64,000 nucleotides of DNA, taken from positions 62,001 to 126,000 of the forward strand of contig CAZQWM010000001.1 in assembly GCA_964597035.1 (NCBI GenBank), given 5' to 3'. Position 1 is the stretch's first letter, and the number at the start of each line of letters is the position of its first letter. The notes beneath the pieces were generated by a model. That model was given only the letters and a program-made list of their open reading frames with translations. It did no database searches and was not told where the DNA came from. The position numbers were made by a program, and so were the translations under genes. Origin of the DNA: Fen-1362 sp964597035. Lineage in GTDB: Bacteria; Planctomycetota; Phycisphaerae; Sedimentisphaerales; Anaerobacaceae. Positions 48,111 through 57,210 of this stretch are shown here, one piece after another.

Positions 48111-48635
48111 TTAATCTTTTATTCCGAGGTCGTCTTTGGTTAACAGCGACTCGAATTTGTAGCCGGCGTTTTTGATATTTTCGCCGGCGCCCTGTTTTCG
48201 GTCTATACAAGCGACAATTTTTTTGACCTTTGCTCCCGCTTCGGTGATTACCTTTGCCGCTTCGAGTACTTGGCCGCCTGTTGTGGCGATATCTTCGACC
48301 AGCAGGACGATGTCGCCTTTATCGAGCTTGCCCTCGATTAGCTTTCCTGTGCCATAGCCCTTTTTGCTGTTTCTAATGATGACCCAGTTTTTGCCGGTCG
48401 CAAGAGCCGTAGCCGCTGCCAGCGCCACGCCGCCAAGTTCAGCCCCTGCTATGAGGGTAACATCGTCGCTTACGTGTCGGGCGAATTCGGTACCGAGGGC
48501 TTTGAGTATATCCGGGCAGGTCTCGAAGAGATATTTATCAAGGTAGTATTTGCTTCGCTTACCGCTTCGCAGAACAAAATCGCCTTCGAGATACGCGGTT
48601 TCCTTGATGCGTCTGATTAGCTCGTCTCTTGTCAC
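48111..48635 (-). CDS. pyrE: Orotate phosphoribosyltransferase
   Basis: Adds PRPP to orotate in UMP synthesis. 174 residues with FVLRSGKRSKYYLDKYLFET, GAELGGVALAAATALATGK, RNSKKGYGTGKLIEG and the PRPP loop VLLVEDIATTGGQVLEA. Between purB (12 bases) and the metallopeptidase (8 bases) on the same strand. A nucleotide synthesis gene in an operon with purB. Confidence 0.95.
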   Translation of the reverse strand: MTRDELIRRIKETAYLEGDFVLRSGKRSKYYLDKYLFETCPDILKALGTEFARHVSDDVTLIAGAELGGVALAAATALATGKNWVIIRNSKKGYGTGKLIEGKLDKGDIVLLVEDIATTGGQVLEAAKVITEAGAKVKKIVACIDRKQGAGENIKNAGYKFESLLTKDDLGIKD

Positions 48636-48647
48636 TTTGCTGTTTCC

Positions 48648-50093
48648 TTATACGTGTAAGTCCGCTTTTCTGTTGAGCTGTTTTCGATACTTTCTTGTGA
48701 TAGGCGTTACGATTTGTTTTATGAATTCATCGACCTGCTGTGGTGCCCGGCCAACATAATCTTTCGGATTCAATACCTTTTCAAAATCGACCTTTACGAA
48801 AGCAAGGTCGGCTTTTAGCCGGTCGATAAGGTCATTGGGTTTGCCTTGTTGTTTTACCTGCGAGGCGGCTTCGTGAGAATGCCGTCTGATTTTTTCGTGA
48901 AGGGCCTGCCTGTGGCCGCCTGCTTTGACCGCCGCCATAAGGATATTTTCGGTTGCCATAAAGGGCAGCTCCGCTGCGACGTGTGAGGCGATGACCTTCG
49001 GGTAAACGACAAGGCCGTCTAAGACATTGGTCAAAATTTCGAGGATGCCGTCAACGGCGAGAAATGCTTCGGGGATGACGATTCGACGATTGGCGGAGTC
49101 GTCAAGGTTGCCTTCAAACCATTGCTCGGACGCTGTCATCGGGGGGCTGGTTGCCAGCGACAGGACGAACCGGCTAAGCGCGGTGGTGCGTTCGCAGCGC
49201 ATCGGGTTTCGCTTGTAGGCCATGGCGGATGAGCCGACCTGAGTTTTTTCGAACGGCTCTTCGATTTCCTTGAGGTTGGCCAACAGGCGGATGTCGTTGC
49301 AGAACTTGTGCGCGGATTGGGCGATTGAGGCGAGCGTGTTGACAATCAGTGTATCGATTTTTCGCTGGTAAGTCTGGCCCGTGACAGGGCAGACGTTTTT
49401 GAAGCCGAAGGAAGATGCGACGAGCTTGTCGAGCCGGCTGACCTTGCTGTGGCTGCCGTCGAATAGCGCCAGAAACGACGCTTGGGTGCCGGAGGTTCCC
49501 TTGACGCCTCTAAAGGCAATAGTCTCAAGGCGGTGTTGGACTTCGCGCAGGTCCATTACGAATTCGTAGCACCACAGCGTTGCCCTTTTGCCGACGGTGG
49601 TCAACTGGGCGGGCTGATAATGTGTGAAGCCCAGTGTCGGCATCGAGTGGTATTTGCGGGCAAACCCGGCCAGGAGATTTATAACCGCGGCGAGTTTTCC
49701 GGCGATTATTTCGAGGCCTTGCCGCATAATAATCAGGTCGGCGTTATCGCCCACGTAACGGCTTGTCGCGCCGAGGTGAATAATCGGTGCGGCCTTTGGG
49801 GCTGCTTTGCCGAAGGTGTGAATGTGGGCCATAACGTCGTGACGGAGCTTTTTTTCATATTCGGCTGCGGTCTTGAAGTCGATATCGTCAAGGTGTCTGG
49901 CCATCTCGCTGATTTGTGCCTGGGTGATTTTCAGGCCGAGTTTCTTTTGTGCCTTTGCCAGTTCGAGCCATAGTCGCCGCCAGGTGCTGAATTTTTTCTG
50001 CGGGCCGAATAGCTCGGCCATTTCCTTCGAGGCGTTTCTTTCGACCAGCGGGCTTGTGTAAATGTTTGCTTCATTTGTCGGGCGTTTAGCCAT
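48648..50093 (-). CDS. purB: Adenylosuccinate lyase
   Basis: Cleaves SAICAR and adenylosuccinate in purine synthesis. 481 residues, homotetrameric fumarase/aspartase superfamily. Seen: HLGATSRYVGDNADLI, GFTHYQPAQLTTVGKRA, GVKGTSGTQASF and the signature GSSAMAYKRNPMRCE. Followed by pyrE 12 bases later. The restriction endonuclease gene ends 23 bases upstream. Confidence 0.95.
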   Translation of the reverse strand: MAKRPTNEANIYTSPLVERNASKEMAELFGPQKKFSTWRRLWLELAKAQKKLGLKITQAQISEMARHLDDIDFKTAAEYEKKLRHDVMAHIHTFGKAAPKAAPIIHLGATSRYVGDNADLIIMRQGLEIIAGKLAAVINLLAGFARKYHSMPTLGFTHYQPAQLTTVGKRATLWCYEFVMDLREVQHRLETIAFRGVKGTSGTQASFLALFDGSHSKVSRLDKLVASSFGFKNVCPVTGQTYQRKIDTLIVNTLASIAQSAHKFCNDIRLLANLKEIEEPFEKTQVGSSAMAYKRNPMRCERTTALSRFVLSLATSPPMTASEQWFEGNLDDSANRRIVIPEAFLAVDGILEILTNVLDGLVVYPKVIASHVAAELPFMATENILMAAVKAGGHRQALHEKIRRHSHEAASQVKQQGKPNDLIDRLKADLAFVKVDFEKVLNPKDYVGRAPQQVDEFIKQIVTPITRKYRKQLNRKADLHV

Positions 50094-50116
50094 ACGTTTG
50101 ACATCCTTTAGAAATA

Positions 50117-50869
50117 CTACTTGATTTTGTACTGCCTTTTATATGCTTCGATTATTGCTTCTTTAATATGCGATGGCTTAACCTCATGTTTTTGAAACGC
50201 AGTTATATTATTGTGTTTCAAATGGAGTTGGCCTTCGCCGACATTGCCTTTGTGTTGTTTTGAGCAATAATATTTGTTCTTTTGCACCTCGTTACTGGAA
50301 AGCACCCAATATCTAATTATGTCTCTCCAAACGCCCATCCACACAAATACATCCGCAAACCTCGGTTTTATCTGCTCAAATATCATATCAAATGGTCTGT
50401 TGGAATCAAAAGCCAGCGCCTTCACATAAAATGGTTCATCAGGTTTGTCGCCGTCAAGGGCTCGGGCAATTTTCAATTCTATGCGGATGCCATGAGAATT
50501 ATTTTTTCTGTCTTTCCAGTCCAGCCAGAGATCATATTGTTGATTTGCATACTGAGGGTCTAAAGTCTTATTTGGTTTTTTAATTTCCGGCACAAGTAGT
50601 TTTAGTTGCCCATAAGCCCATGTATCGCCTAACCTTCTTGGGGAGGAAATCTCAAATACATAAAGGTATAGGTTCCTTTCGATGTAGGAATCTCTAAGTT
50701 CAAGATATTCGTCAAGTGTAAGTTTGTCCCCAGCTAAAAGGTGCGAGATTATATATTCGTATTCATTAAAGGGATAAACGGATTGAAGAGTTTCCAGCGA
50801 AGCACGAAAATCCCCTAAATTTTCGAGACGCTTTATCAAATTTTCGAGCTGCGCCTTGAGTTTTTCCAT
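50117..50869 (-). CDS. Putative type II restriction endonuclease (PD-ExK)
   Basis: 250 residues, no clear relative recognised. A PD-(D/E)xK-like core is suggested by QYDLWLDW (D113) followed 18 residues on by IRIELKIA (E131, K133). YLYVFEISSPRRLGDTWAYGQLKLL precedes it (parts: VFEISSPRRLGDTWAYG). It directly follows the DNA methyltransferase with 4 bases between, as cognate restriction enzymes do. Base composition is visibly AT-richer than purB and other neighbours, a sign of horizontal arrival. The ATG at 50869 is preferred to a TTG at 50899. Confidence 0.6.
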   Translation of the reverse strand: MEKLKAQLENLIKRLENLGDFRASLETLQSVYPFNEYEYIISHLLAGDKLTLDEYLELRDSYIERNLYLYVFEISSPRRLGDTWAYGQLKLLVPEIKKPNKTLDPQYANQQYDLWLDWKDRKNNSHGIRIELKIARALDGDKPDEPFYVKALAFDSNRPFDMIFEQIKPRFADVFVWMGVWRDIIRYWVLSSNEVQKNKYYCSKQHKGNVGEGQLHLKHNNITAFQKHEVKPSHIKEAIIEAYKRQYKIK

Positions 50870-50873
50870 AGGG

Positions 50874-51920
50874 TTATTTTGCTGTATGCGAGTAATCAAA
50901 CAAGGACCTTACTTTTGGTTTGACTTCTCTAACATCATTGTTTCCTGAATTATTATCGCAAGGCCAGTCGATATCGACCTCAGGGAAAGGTGTTTTGAAT
51001 TGCCAGCCGGTTTGGCCTGTTTGTCTATAGTGTTCCAGTCGTCGGATTGTGATTTCGGCAAAAATTGGGTTAATGTCGGCTGTGAAACAACGCCTGTTGA
51101 GTTTTTCACAGGCAATCAAGGTTGTCCCCGCGTGGGCGAAGAAATCTATAGCGATATCGCCGGCATTGGAGCTGGCGGATACGATTCTTTCGATGGCCTT
51201 GAGCGGCTTCTGGGCATAACAGCCGGGGACCTTTTCTTCCATCCTGTAGAAAACCTGCTGGATATCGACCCAGACATTACCGGCTCTTATATTTTCCGAT
51301 TTGCTCCGCTCAAGATTTTCGGTCAGTGTGCCATTTACTTTCTTGTAGTATCCTCTTAGTATCTTGGGAATGTCTGTGTATTCGGCTTCGACATTGAACA
51401 CAGCGTTGCCTTTCGTGTAATACAATAGTTCCTGTCGCACGGCCATCCAGTTTTTCAGCGTGCCGTAACCGCGTTGATTTCTCATAGTTATTAAGCTTCG
51501 GGTTGCGAATTCTTTGAACTGTCTCATCATAATCATAAAATCCGGCAGTGGTTGAAAGCCGGCATTTTGGTCGGCGCCGAGCCAAACGTATAAGCTTGAA
51601 TTGTTTTGCAGAGCTTCAGAGGTGTTGCGGACCCACTTTCTGCACCAATCGATGTATTTGTCTAGCGGCATTTGTCCTAAACTGCTACTGTCGGCATTGC
51701 CTACGGCGAAGTTATATGGGGGGTCTTGAACGGCCAAAGTTGCTTTCTCGCCAGCTATTAGATGTTCTGTGCCTTCATAATTTGAAGCATCCACGCAGGC
51801 AACTTTATGTTGGCCTTGGGGGTCCCGCCAGATTTGCCCCGGTTTTAATCGACAGTGCGGCAGCAGCAGCGATTGTATGCGGTCGTTGCTGTCAATTCTT
51901 GGTAGCTTATTTGTGCTCAT
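50874..51920 (-). CDS. Type II DNA adenine/cytosine-N4 methyltransferase
   Basis: 348 residues. The catalytic DPPY motif is D66-P-P-Y69 (VQDPPYNFAVGNA), and the SAM-binding region FFAHAGTT (residues 260-267) lies near the C-terminus, so the order is that of beta-class enzymes (PF01555 type). The family makes N6-methyladenine or N4-methylcytosine; DPPY leaves both open. KPLKAIERIVSASSNAGDIAIDFF is the usual stretch before the SAM site. AAGGA precedes the ATG. Partnered with the downstream endonuclease gene; recognition sequence unknown. Confidence 0.88.
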   Translation of the reverse strand: MSTNKLPRIDSNDRIQSLLLPHCRLKPGQIWRDPQGQHKVACVDASNYEGTEHLIAGEKATLAVQDPPYNFAVGNADSSSLGQMPLDKYIDWCRKWVRNTSEALQNNSSLYVWLGADQNAGFQPLPDFMIMMRQFKEFATRSLITMRNQRGYGTLKNWMAVRQELLYYTKGNAVFNVEAEYTDIPKILRGYYKKVNGTLTENLERSKSENIRAGNVWVDIQQVFYRMEEKVPGCYAQKPLKAIERIVSASSNAGDIAIDFFAHAGTTLIACEKLNRRCFTADINPIFAEITIRRLEHYRQTGQTGWQFKTPFPEVDIDWPCDNNSGNNDVREVKPKVRSLFDYSHTAK

Positions 51921-51946
51921 TGGTCGTCCTTGGTATTAGTTAATTT

Positions 51947-52909
51947 CTACAATTTTGCTTGGCGTTCGGCCAATAATTTTTCAATTTCGTCGATGTCGGC
52001 TTGTGGAAGCTGCCAGTCGCCGGCGGGTGCGGTTTCTTCGATTTGGCCTGGTCGGCGCGCACCGACTATCGCGGACGTAACTTCCTCTGTTCTTAGGACC
52101 CAGGCGATTGCGAGCTGGGCCGGTGTTTTGCCGTTTCGCCGGGCGATTGGCCGGAGCTTGTCGACGAATTCGAGGTTTATTGAGAACACAGGTTCCTTGA
52201 ATTCAGGGCTTCGCAGGCGGTGGTCGTCTGGGGCAAGGGTCGCGAGGTATTGCTTGTTAAACTTGCCGGTAAGCAGGCCTCGTTGCATAGGGCTGTATGC
52301 GACAACGCCGATATTATTTTCTTTGCAGTAAGGCAGCAGCTCGTTTTCGGTATCCCGGCGGAGCATACTATACGGCGGCTGGAGCGATGCGACGGGCGAG
52401 ATTTTGCGGATGCGGTTGAGCTGTTCTGTGTTGAAATTGCACACGCCGATATATCTTACCTTGCCCTGTTCCTGCAGCCGGGCCATTTCTTCCCAGCCGG
52501 CTTCGATTTCATTGTCGGGGTCGGGCCAGTGCATCTGGTAGAGGTCGATTGTGTCGATGCCGAGGCGTTTTAAGCTTGCCTCACATTCTTTACGAATACT
52601 TTCGGGCTTCAGGCAGCCAACCTTTTCCCTTTTTTCGTTCCAGAGCAGACTGCATTTTGTCGCTATGATTGGTTTTTCTCTGGTTTGTTCGAGCGCTTTT
52701 CCGACAAGCTCTTCGGAGTGCCCGCAGCCGTAGATGGGGGCGGTGTCAATCCAGTTAATGCCAAGCTCAAGGGCTTTCAGAATGGCGGCGATGGCCTCGC
52801 CATCGTCCTGCGGTCCCCAGCCGAACTGCCAGGGGCCGCCGATGGCCCAGGTGCCCAGACCGACGGTGGTCAGCTCCAGGCCAGTATTGCCTAATTTTCT
52901 TGTCCGCAT
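51947..52909 (-). CDS. Aldo/keto reductase
   Basis: 320-residue TIM barrel NADPH-dependent reductase. RKLGNTGLELTTVGLGTWAIGG at the N-terminus; catalytic Asp/Tyr in NWIDTAPIYGCGHSEELVG; GVCNFNTEQLNRI; YSPMQRGLLTGKFN and PAQLAIAWVL. Belongs to the broad YajO/Tas-like group of aldehyde/ketone reductases. Substrate unknown. No clear link to the methyltransferase gene that follows. Confidence 0.92.
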   Translation of the reverse strand: MRTRKLGNTGLELTTVGLGTWAIGGPWQFGWGPQDDGEAIAAILKALELGINWIDTAPIYGCGHSEELVGKALEQTREKPIIATKCSLLWNEKREKVGCLKPESIRKECEASLKRLGIDTIDLYQMHWPDPDNEIEAGWEEMARLQEQGKVRYIGVCNFNTEQLNRIRKISPVASLQPPYSMLRRDTENELLPYCKENNIGVVAYSPMQRGLLTGKFNKQYLATLAPDDHRLRSPEFKEPVFSINLEFVDKLRPIARRNGKTPAQLAIAWVLRTEEVTSAIVGARRPGQIEETAPAGDWQLPQADIDEIEKLLAERQAKL

Positions 52910-53013
52910 AGTCAGGCCAACCTAAATGAGAGGACTCTCGTAATAGGATATTGCCGACGGCTGAGTTTATCAACAGTATTGGCTACTTTTTCGAGTGAGC
53001 CGTATGTTGGATT

Positions 53014-53328
53014 TCAACGCAGCGTTGTTTCGTTCCGTCGGTGCTTTGCCGGGGTCATATCGAAAAAGCCCTTCTTTTTTAGGAATTGATAAAGGTAGGA
53101 TACTACGACCAGTGTCACGCCGGTGGCCAAGAAGGCCAAAATTCGGTAAATCGTGCTGACCGCGCTGGTATCCACGATAAACACTTTCAGCAGCAATACG
53201 CCGAAAACACTCAGGCCGAGATACCGCAGGGCCTTCATTTTTTGCCAAAAGCCGCCTGCGAGCAGAACCAGCCCGTAAATCGCCCAGGCAATCGACATCC
53301 ACATACTTGCGATGAAACGCCAGTTCAT
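53014..53328 (-). CDS. DUF2339-like C-terminal membrane fragment
   Basis: 104 residues with about three hydrophobic segments. RYLGLSVFGVLLLKVFIVDTSAVSTIYRILAFLATGVTLVVVSYLYQF (parts: RYLGLSVFGVLLLKVFIVD, IYRILAFLATGV) closely resembles the end of DUF2339, a family of very long membrane proteins. The upstream part of such a gene is absent: a radical SAM gene ends 23 bases upstream. So it is either a truncated remnant kept in frame or a small independent protein. AAGGAG precedes the ATG, though a second ATG four bases earlier in another frame is better spaced. Confidence 0.5.
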   Translation of the reverse strand: MNWRFIASMWMSIAWAIYGLVLLAGGFWQKMKALRYLGLSVFGVLLLKVFIVDTSAVSTIYRILAFLATGVTLVVVSYLYQFLKKKGFFDMTPAKHRRNETTLR

Positions 53329-53351
53329 CCATCAGCTTTTCTCCTTAACAG

Positions 53352-54623
53352 TTATATTTCTATTGCATCCGGCCAGGGATGTTTCATCGCGACGGTCCAT
53401 ATTTTGTTGATATAGCTTAACGCGAAATAATTTTGCAGCAAGTGTACCCAGAAGGCGCCGGCATTGTTCAAAACGAAGCTGCCATTATGCTCCTCTGTCA
53501 TTTCGAGAAATTTGAGCATTTTGAATGTGCCGTTAAGTTTCCTGTCGTTGACGCCGAACCGGCGATAAAGCACGTTTTTGGGGATAGTTGTGTCATACAG
53601 CCGCCAATACAGCCAGAAATAGTCCCTCATCTTCTTGTTGAATCGCATTTGCAGGGCTGTCGGGAAAACGCCGGACAGACATCTGTTGATATATTCGTTT
53701 ACAGAAAAGGTATTAAGGTAAAAGCCGTTAGTTGTCAGAGTTCCTGCACCTGCGCCGAGTCCGATATAACCGTCCCGTGTTACCGACGAGTATCTCGGAA
53801 CGCTGCCTTTCTTGAAGCTCCACACGGATACTCGGCTGTATCCCTGCGAACGGAGAAAATCGTTGATGAGATAGTACTGGCGGCGTCTTTTACGCAGGCT
53901 GGGCATTTTGATTTGCCGCAGTTTCTTATAGCGGCCTACGGTCGAATAGGGAAATGTAAAAAGCGGGTAGGTCGTTATCTGGCTTGCGTTTAGGGCCACT
54001 GTTTTTCGCAAGTCGTCCAACAGTTGCCCCTCGGTCTGGGCAGGCAGGCAAAACATCAGGTCAACGTTTATCGATGAGAAATCGGCGGTGATGAGTTTCC
54101 TCAGAGTTAGTTCGGCGGTTTCAGACGAATAGTTCCTTCCAAGAAGCTGCAGGCATTTGTCGTTGAAGCTCTGAACGCCGAGGCTGACGAGATTCACACC
54201 GCATCGTTTGAGATTGGACACCGCTTCATAGTCGAGGCCTGCGGGATTGGCTTCAATGCATATTTCGCCTGTCAGCTCGAAATGGCTTTTGAGCTGCGCA
54301 AGAATATCCGTAAGCCGGTCGGATAATAGTGTCGGTGTTCCACCTCCAATATAGACTGACGATACTTTGAGCTGGCCGGTCAGGTTTCCATACATATTCA
54401 TTTCGGCCAGCAGGGCTTGAACGTAAGGTTCAACCAGCGTTTCATCGTAGGGCACTTTGTTATATGGACAATAAGGGCAGCAATTTCTGCAGAATGGGAT
54501 ATGGATGTAAATATGTGTGGGCCCAATATCACCGAGAGATGGTATTTGAGCGGGCTCGAATACATATCTTGAGTCTTTTCCCGTAAGATACCTGCGAATC
54601 CATTTTGTGATTACACTCATCAT
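53352..54623 (-). CDS. HemW/HemN-like radical SAM protein
   Basis: 423 residues. THIYIHIPFCRNCCPYCPYNK holds the CX3CX2C cluster (C45, C49, C52) in the order typical of coproporphyrinogen III dehydrogenase relatives; YIGGGTPTLL, EANPAGL, GVNLVSLGVQSFNDK follow. Family members are oxygen-independent coproporphyrinogen oxidase (HemN) or heme chaperone (HemW). The HemN-specific extra residues are not clearly seen, so the exact activity is uncertain. 28 bases separate it from the DUF2339 fragment, and 15 from the upstream membrane protein gene. Confidence 0.8.
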   Translation of the reverse strand: MMSVITKWIRRYLTGKDSRYVFEPAQIPSLGDIGPTHIYIHIPFCRNCCPYCPYNKVPYDETLVEPYVQALLAEMNMYGNLTGQLKVSSVYIGGGTPTLLSDRLTDILAQLKSHFELTGEICIEANPAGLDYEAVSNLKRCGVNLVSLGVQSFNDKCLQLLGRNYSSETAELTLRKLITADFSSINVDLMFCLPAQTEGQLLDDLRKTVALNASQITTYPLFTFPYSTVGRYKKLRQIKMPSLRKRRRQYYLINDFLRSQGYSRVSVWSFKKGSVPRYSSVTRDGYIGLGAGAGTLTTNGFYLNTFSVNEYINRCLSGVFPTALQMRFNKKMRDYFWLYWRLYDTTIPKNVLYRRFGVNDRKLNGTFKMLKFLEMTEEHNGSFVLNNAGAFWVHLLQNYFALSYINKIWTVAMKHPWPDAIEI

Positions 54624-54638
54624 TTTGCGAGGTCCTGT

Positions 54639-55019
54639 TCATTGAGAACTTGGAGGGTTCCCTCGGCTCATTGCACTCGATGCGCCGCAAGCCACAAACA
54701 AAAGGCCGGTCAGGGCAAACAGGCCGAAGACCCAGTTGAACCAGAGCGTTCCCTCGACAATGTGAAATACGAGTGTGCCAAGCAAAATCATTGCACCTCC
54801 GACAAGCTCCCATCTCCACGCGATAATCAGGCCCAGACAGATAACCAGCATTGCGAATAATTCCACGGCAACGTCGAACGGCTGGGCAAATGGATTTGGC
54901 GGTCCGCCTTCACCGATTGCCATGGCCAGAATCAGCATCGCCAATCCCGTTGCCAGCAGCTTGGTCAACAAACGTAAAGTGGCAATCCAGAATTTACCGC
55001 CCTTTTTGGAAGAGTGCAT
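54639..55019 (-). CDS. Small four-helix membrane protein (DUF7670-like)
   Basis: 126 residues with about four hydrophobic segments: ATLRLLTKLLATGLAMLILAMAIG, ELFAMLVICLGLIIAWRW, MILLGTLVFHIV and WVFGLFALTGLLFVACGA. GEGGPPNPFAQP between the first two helices is a recurrent motif of small unknown membrane proteins. Function is unknown. Encoded upstream of the HemW-like gene. Confidence 0.65.
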   Translation of the reverse strand: MHSSKKGGKFWIATLRLLTKLLATGLAMLILAMAIGEGGPPNPFAQPFDVAVELFAMLVICLGLIIAWRWELVGGAMILLGTLVFHIVEGTLWFNWVFGLFALTGLLFVACGASSAMSRGNPPSSQ

Positions 55020-55099
55020 TTTTATTCCTGTCGACGAATTTCATTGATATATATACTATTTAATAGCAAACTGTTTTCATAAAAAAATTGTGACCAGTT

Positions 55100-56542
55100 T
55101 TAGCTGGCCCTTATTCGAGCTGCTTTTTGTTTTAGGGTGATATAAATCGCCAGAAAAGCCAGACTTGGAATGACTGGCCAGTGGCCGAATTGACTGAATA
55201 GCGTGCGGCTCGAATAAAGAGGCGCTTCAGCCATTATGTAACCAGGGCCTTGTTTGAAGTGGTCTTTTTTGGCCAGTATTTTGCCGTCGGGCGCGACAAT
55301 TGCGCTTATACCGTTGGTGGTAGCGCGTATAACGGTATAGCGGGACTCGATTGCTCTGTGAATGCTGATATATAAGTGATTTTCTTTGATCTCAAACCAG
55401 TCATTGTTGAGGACGGCTACCAGCGGAACTTCTTTTCTGCCATATTCACGAGAAAGCCGCGTAAAGGTATCATCAGCACAAATCATTGCGCCGACGGCGA
55501 CTCCGTCAACGTCGATTTGAACCAGCCGGCCGTCACCTTTCCTAAAACGTTCCAAAGGAGCAAGATAAGTTTTTGTATATTCACCGATTACCTGTCCGGA
55601 GGGGCCGATGAACATCATTCGGTTTTCATTTGCTTTTTTGTCCACGTAGCCGATTGCCAGATATATATTGTGGTTGCGGGCGATATGAGCGAGTTTTTCC
55701 ACCGGTCGAGAGGTACCCTGCAGCCGCAATATCGCCTCAGGGCAGACAATAAGACGAGCCCCGTTTTCAGCCGCTTCAGATATCGGTTTGGCAAGAAGGG
55801 TATCGAAGCCGGATGTGGAATAGATACTGCCGTAACGTTCAACGTCGGCTCTTGTCCAGCCGACAGCAGCGACTTTGAGCCGGCCTACCGGCTGACGCGA
55901 TTTGAAAAAGATACTGGATGCTAAAATAAGCAGCACAATCGCGGCTATGCAGATGAGAACTCTGCGCCAAAGCACCGGACTAACGATTAGCTTGACTATC
56001 AGTGCCTGCAGGGAAGCAAGGACAAAAATAATGCCTGTGATTCCGGTTAATGAAACGAATTGTATTAAGCCGGGATAATTCGACCAGGAACGGCCAAACG
56101 ATTGCCACGTGCCCCCTATCGGAATCACCGTGAAAATTAACCAGTCGATCACAACAAACAACGCGCCAACGGCAATTGCTCCCGATACGCCGGAACCGGC
56201 AAGCATTCTCCCGGAAGCCCAAACCGTGGCGATTATAAGAATCGCTGCAAAACCCATCAGTGGTGCACAAAGAAGGAAAGGTAGACGGATGACAAAAAAT
56301 TGCGGCAATATATAGGTAATAGCCATAAACAAACCCGCAACGAGCATACCTCGGCTGCCAACCCGTTTGCTGGCGCCAAGATAGAGCACGGGTATCAAAG
56401 CAATAATCTGAAGTGGTGCAAAAGCGGGATATATGGTAGGGATGGCAAAAAGCAGACCACTAATTGAGCCAGCGAGGAGACAAAGCATGCTCGACCATAA
56501 CACATTGTTATTATTGGAACTATCTGTCCTTTTACCTGACAT
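55100..56542 (-). CDS. lnt: Apolipoprotein N-acyltransferase-like protein
   Basis: 480 residues with about six membrane segments and a nitrilase-like periplasmic domain. The catalytic triad is suggested by Glu in GARLIVCPEAIL, Lys in YTKTYLAPLERFRKGDG and Cys in AVGAMICADDTFTRL. Lnt adds the third acyl chain to lipoproteins in the inner membrane; the many lipoproteins in this window need it. The Cys is followed by ADD rather than YE, a variant. The ATG at 56542 is 27 bases after the MarR stop; earlier frame residues are not homologous. Confidence 0.7.
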   Translation of the reverse strand: MSGKRTDSSNNNNVLWSSMLCLLAGSISGLLFAIPTIYPAFAPLQIIALIPVLYLGASKRVGSRGMLVAGLFMAITYILPQFFVIRLPFLLCAPLMGFAAILIIATVWASGRMLAGSGVSGAIAVGALFVVIDWLIFTVIPIGGTWQSFGRSWSNYPGLIQFVSLTGITGIIFVLASLQALIVKLIVSPVLWRRVLICIAAIVLLILASSIFFKSRQPVGRLKVAAVGWTRADVERYGSIYSTSGFDTLLAKPISEAAENGARLIVCPEAILRLQGTSRPVEKLAHIARNHNIYLAIGYVDKKANENRMMFIGPSGQVIGEYTKTYLAPLERFRKGDGRLVQIDVDGVAVGAMICADDTFTRLSREYGRKEVPLVAVLNNDWFEIKENHLYISIHRAIESRYTVIRATTNGISAIVAPDGKILAKKDHFKQGPGYIMAEAPLYSSRTLFSQFGHWPVIPSLAFLAIYITLKQKAARIRAS

Positions 56543-56568
56543 TGTACTACCGTGAACAGCTTGGAAAT

Positions 56569-57042
56569 TTATTCTCTTAATTTGACGCGAATTTTTTCGA
56601 GCATTGTCTTGAGTGTTTTTATCTGCGACTGGTTCAGGCATGCCATTGCGTGACAGACCTGCTGCATATATAGTGGCTCGACCTTCTCATAAAGTTTTCT
56701 GCCTCTGGCGGTGAGCTTGACGATATTGAATCTACGGTCGTTTGCGTGAGCAGTGCGTGTGACGAGTCCCGCTTTTTCCATCCGGTCAACAAGCGAGGTG
56801 ATATTGGCGCGGTTCACTAACATCATATCGCTGATTTGCGCCTGGCTGAGACCTCCCTGCTTGCCGCTTTCGTAGTGGAGCAGGCCCATCAGGTTGAACT
56901 GCACGTCGGTGAGCTTGAACTGGCCGAAAAAATTATCAGCGCGTTTTTTCATCATTGAGGCAGTATAGTAAACGTTCAGCAGCGCCTCGTGCGCCGGCAC
57001 CACATAGCCGCGTTTTAGTCCAAGCTCCTGTTTTAGCGTCAT
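56569..57042 (-). CDS. MarR-family transcriptional regulator
   Basis: 157 residues. Winged helix LTDVQFNLMGLLHYESGKQGGLSQAQISDMMLVNRANITSLVDRMEKAGLVTR (parts: QAQISDMMLVNRANITSLVDRM, AGLVTRTAHANDRRFNIVKL) fits the MarR fold, with the DRR wing motif. It is upstream of lnt. GAGG six bases before the ATG at 57042 decides it over a GTG at 57075. Ligand and targets unknown. Confidence 0.9.
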   Translation of the reverse strand: MTLKQELGLKRGYVVPAHEALLNVYYTASMMKKRADNFFGQFKLTDVQFNLMGLLHYESGKQGGLSQAQISDMMLVNRANITSLVDRMEKAGLVTRTAHANDRRFNIVKLTARGRKLYEKVEPLYMQQVCHAMACLNQSQIKTLKTMLEKIRVKLRE

Positions 57043-57079
57043 AGCAACCTCTTCGCCTCTCGTAAATCCGTTCACATAT

Positions 57080-57108
57080 AAACTATATACTTATAAATCG
57101 GTTGTCAA
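57080..57108 (-). promoter_or_regulatory. Candidate promoter of marR-lnt
   Basis: On the - strand TTGACA (57108-57103) with either TAGTTT at 17 bases (57085-57080) or TATAGT at 15 bases. The AT-rich spacer contains TATAA/TTATA arms 9 bases apart, a possible MarR site. Confidence 0.4.
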
Positions 57109-57210
57109 GGGCATTTTGTGGAATTTCCAAAAAATTTTGTTATTGCTATGGCCATATAATCCTGCTGACTCGCCGGTTGCTGACAAAAGCCGTTAATTAT
57201 GGTAGCATAG

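Noticed and set aside
52970..53332. Alternative 120-codon frame over the DUF2339-like fragment
   Set aside because: Its ATG is better spaced from AAGGAG, but the protein is not hydrophobic and has no family, whereas the other frame matches the end of DUF2339.
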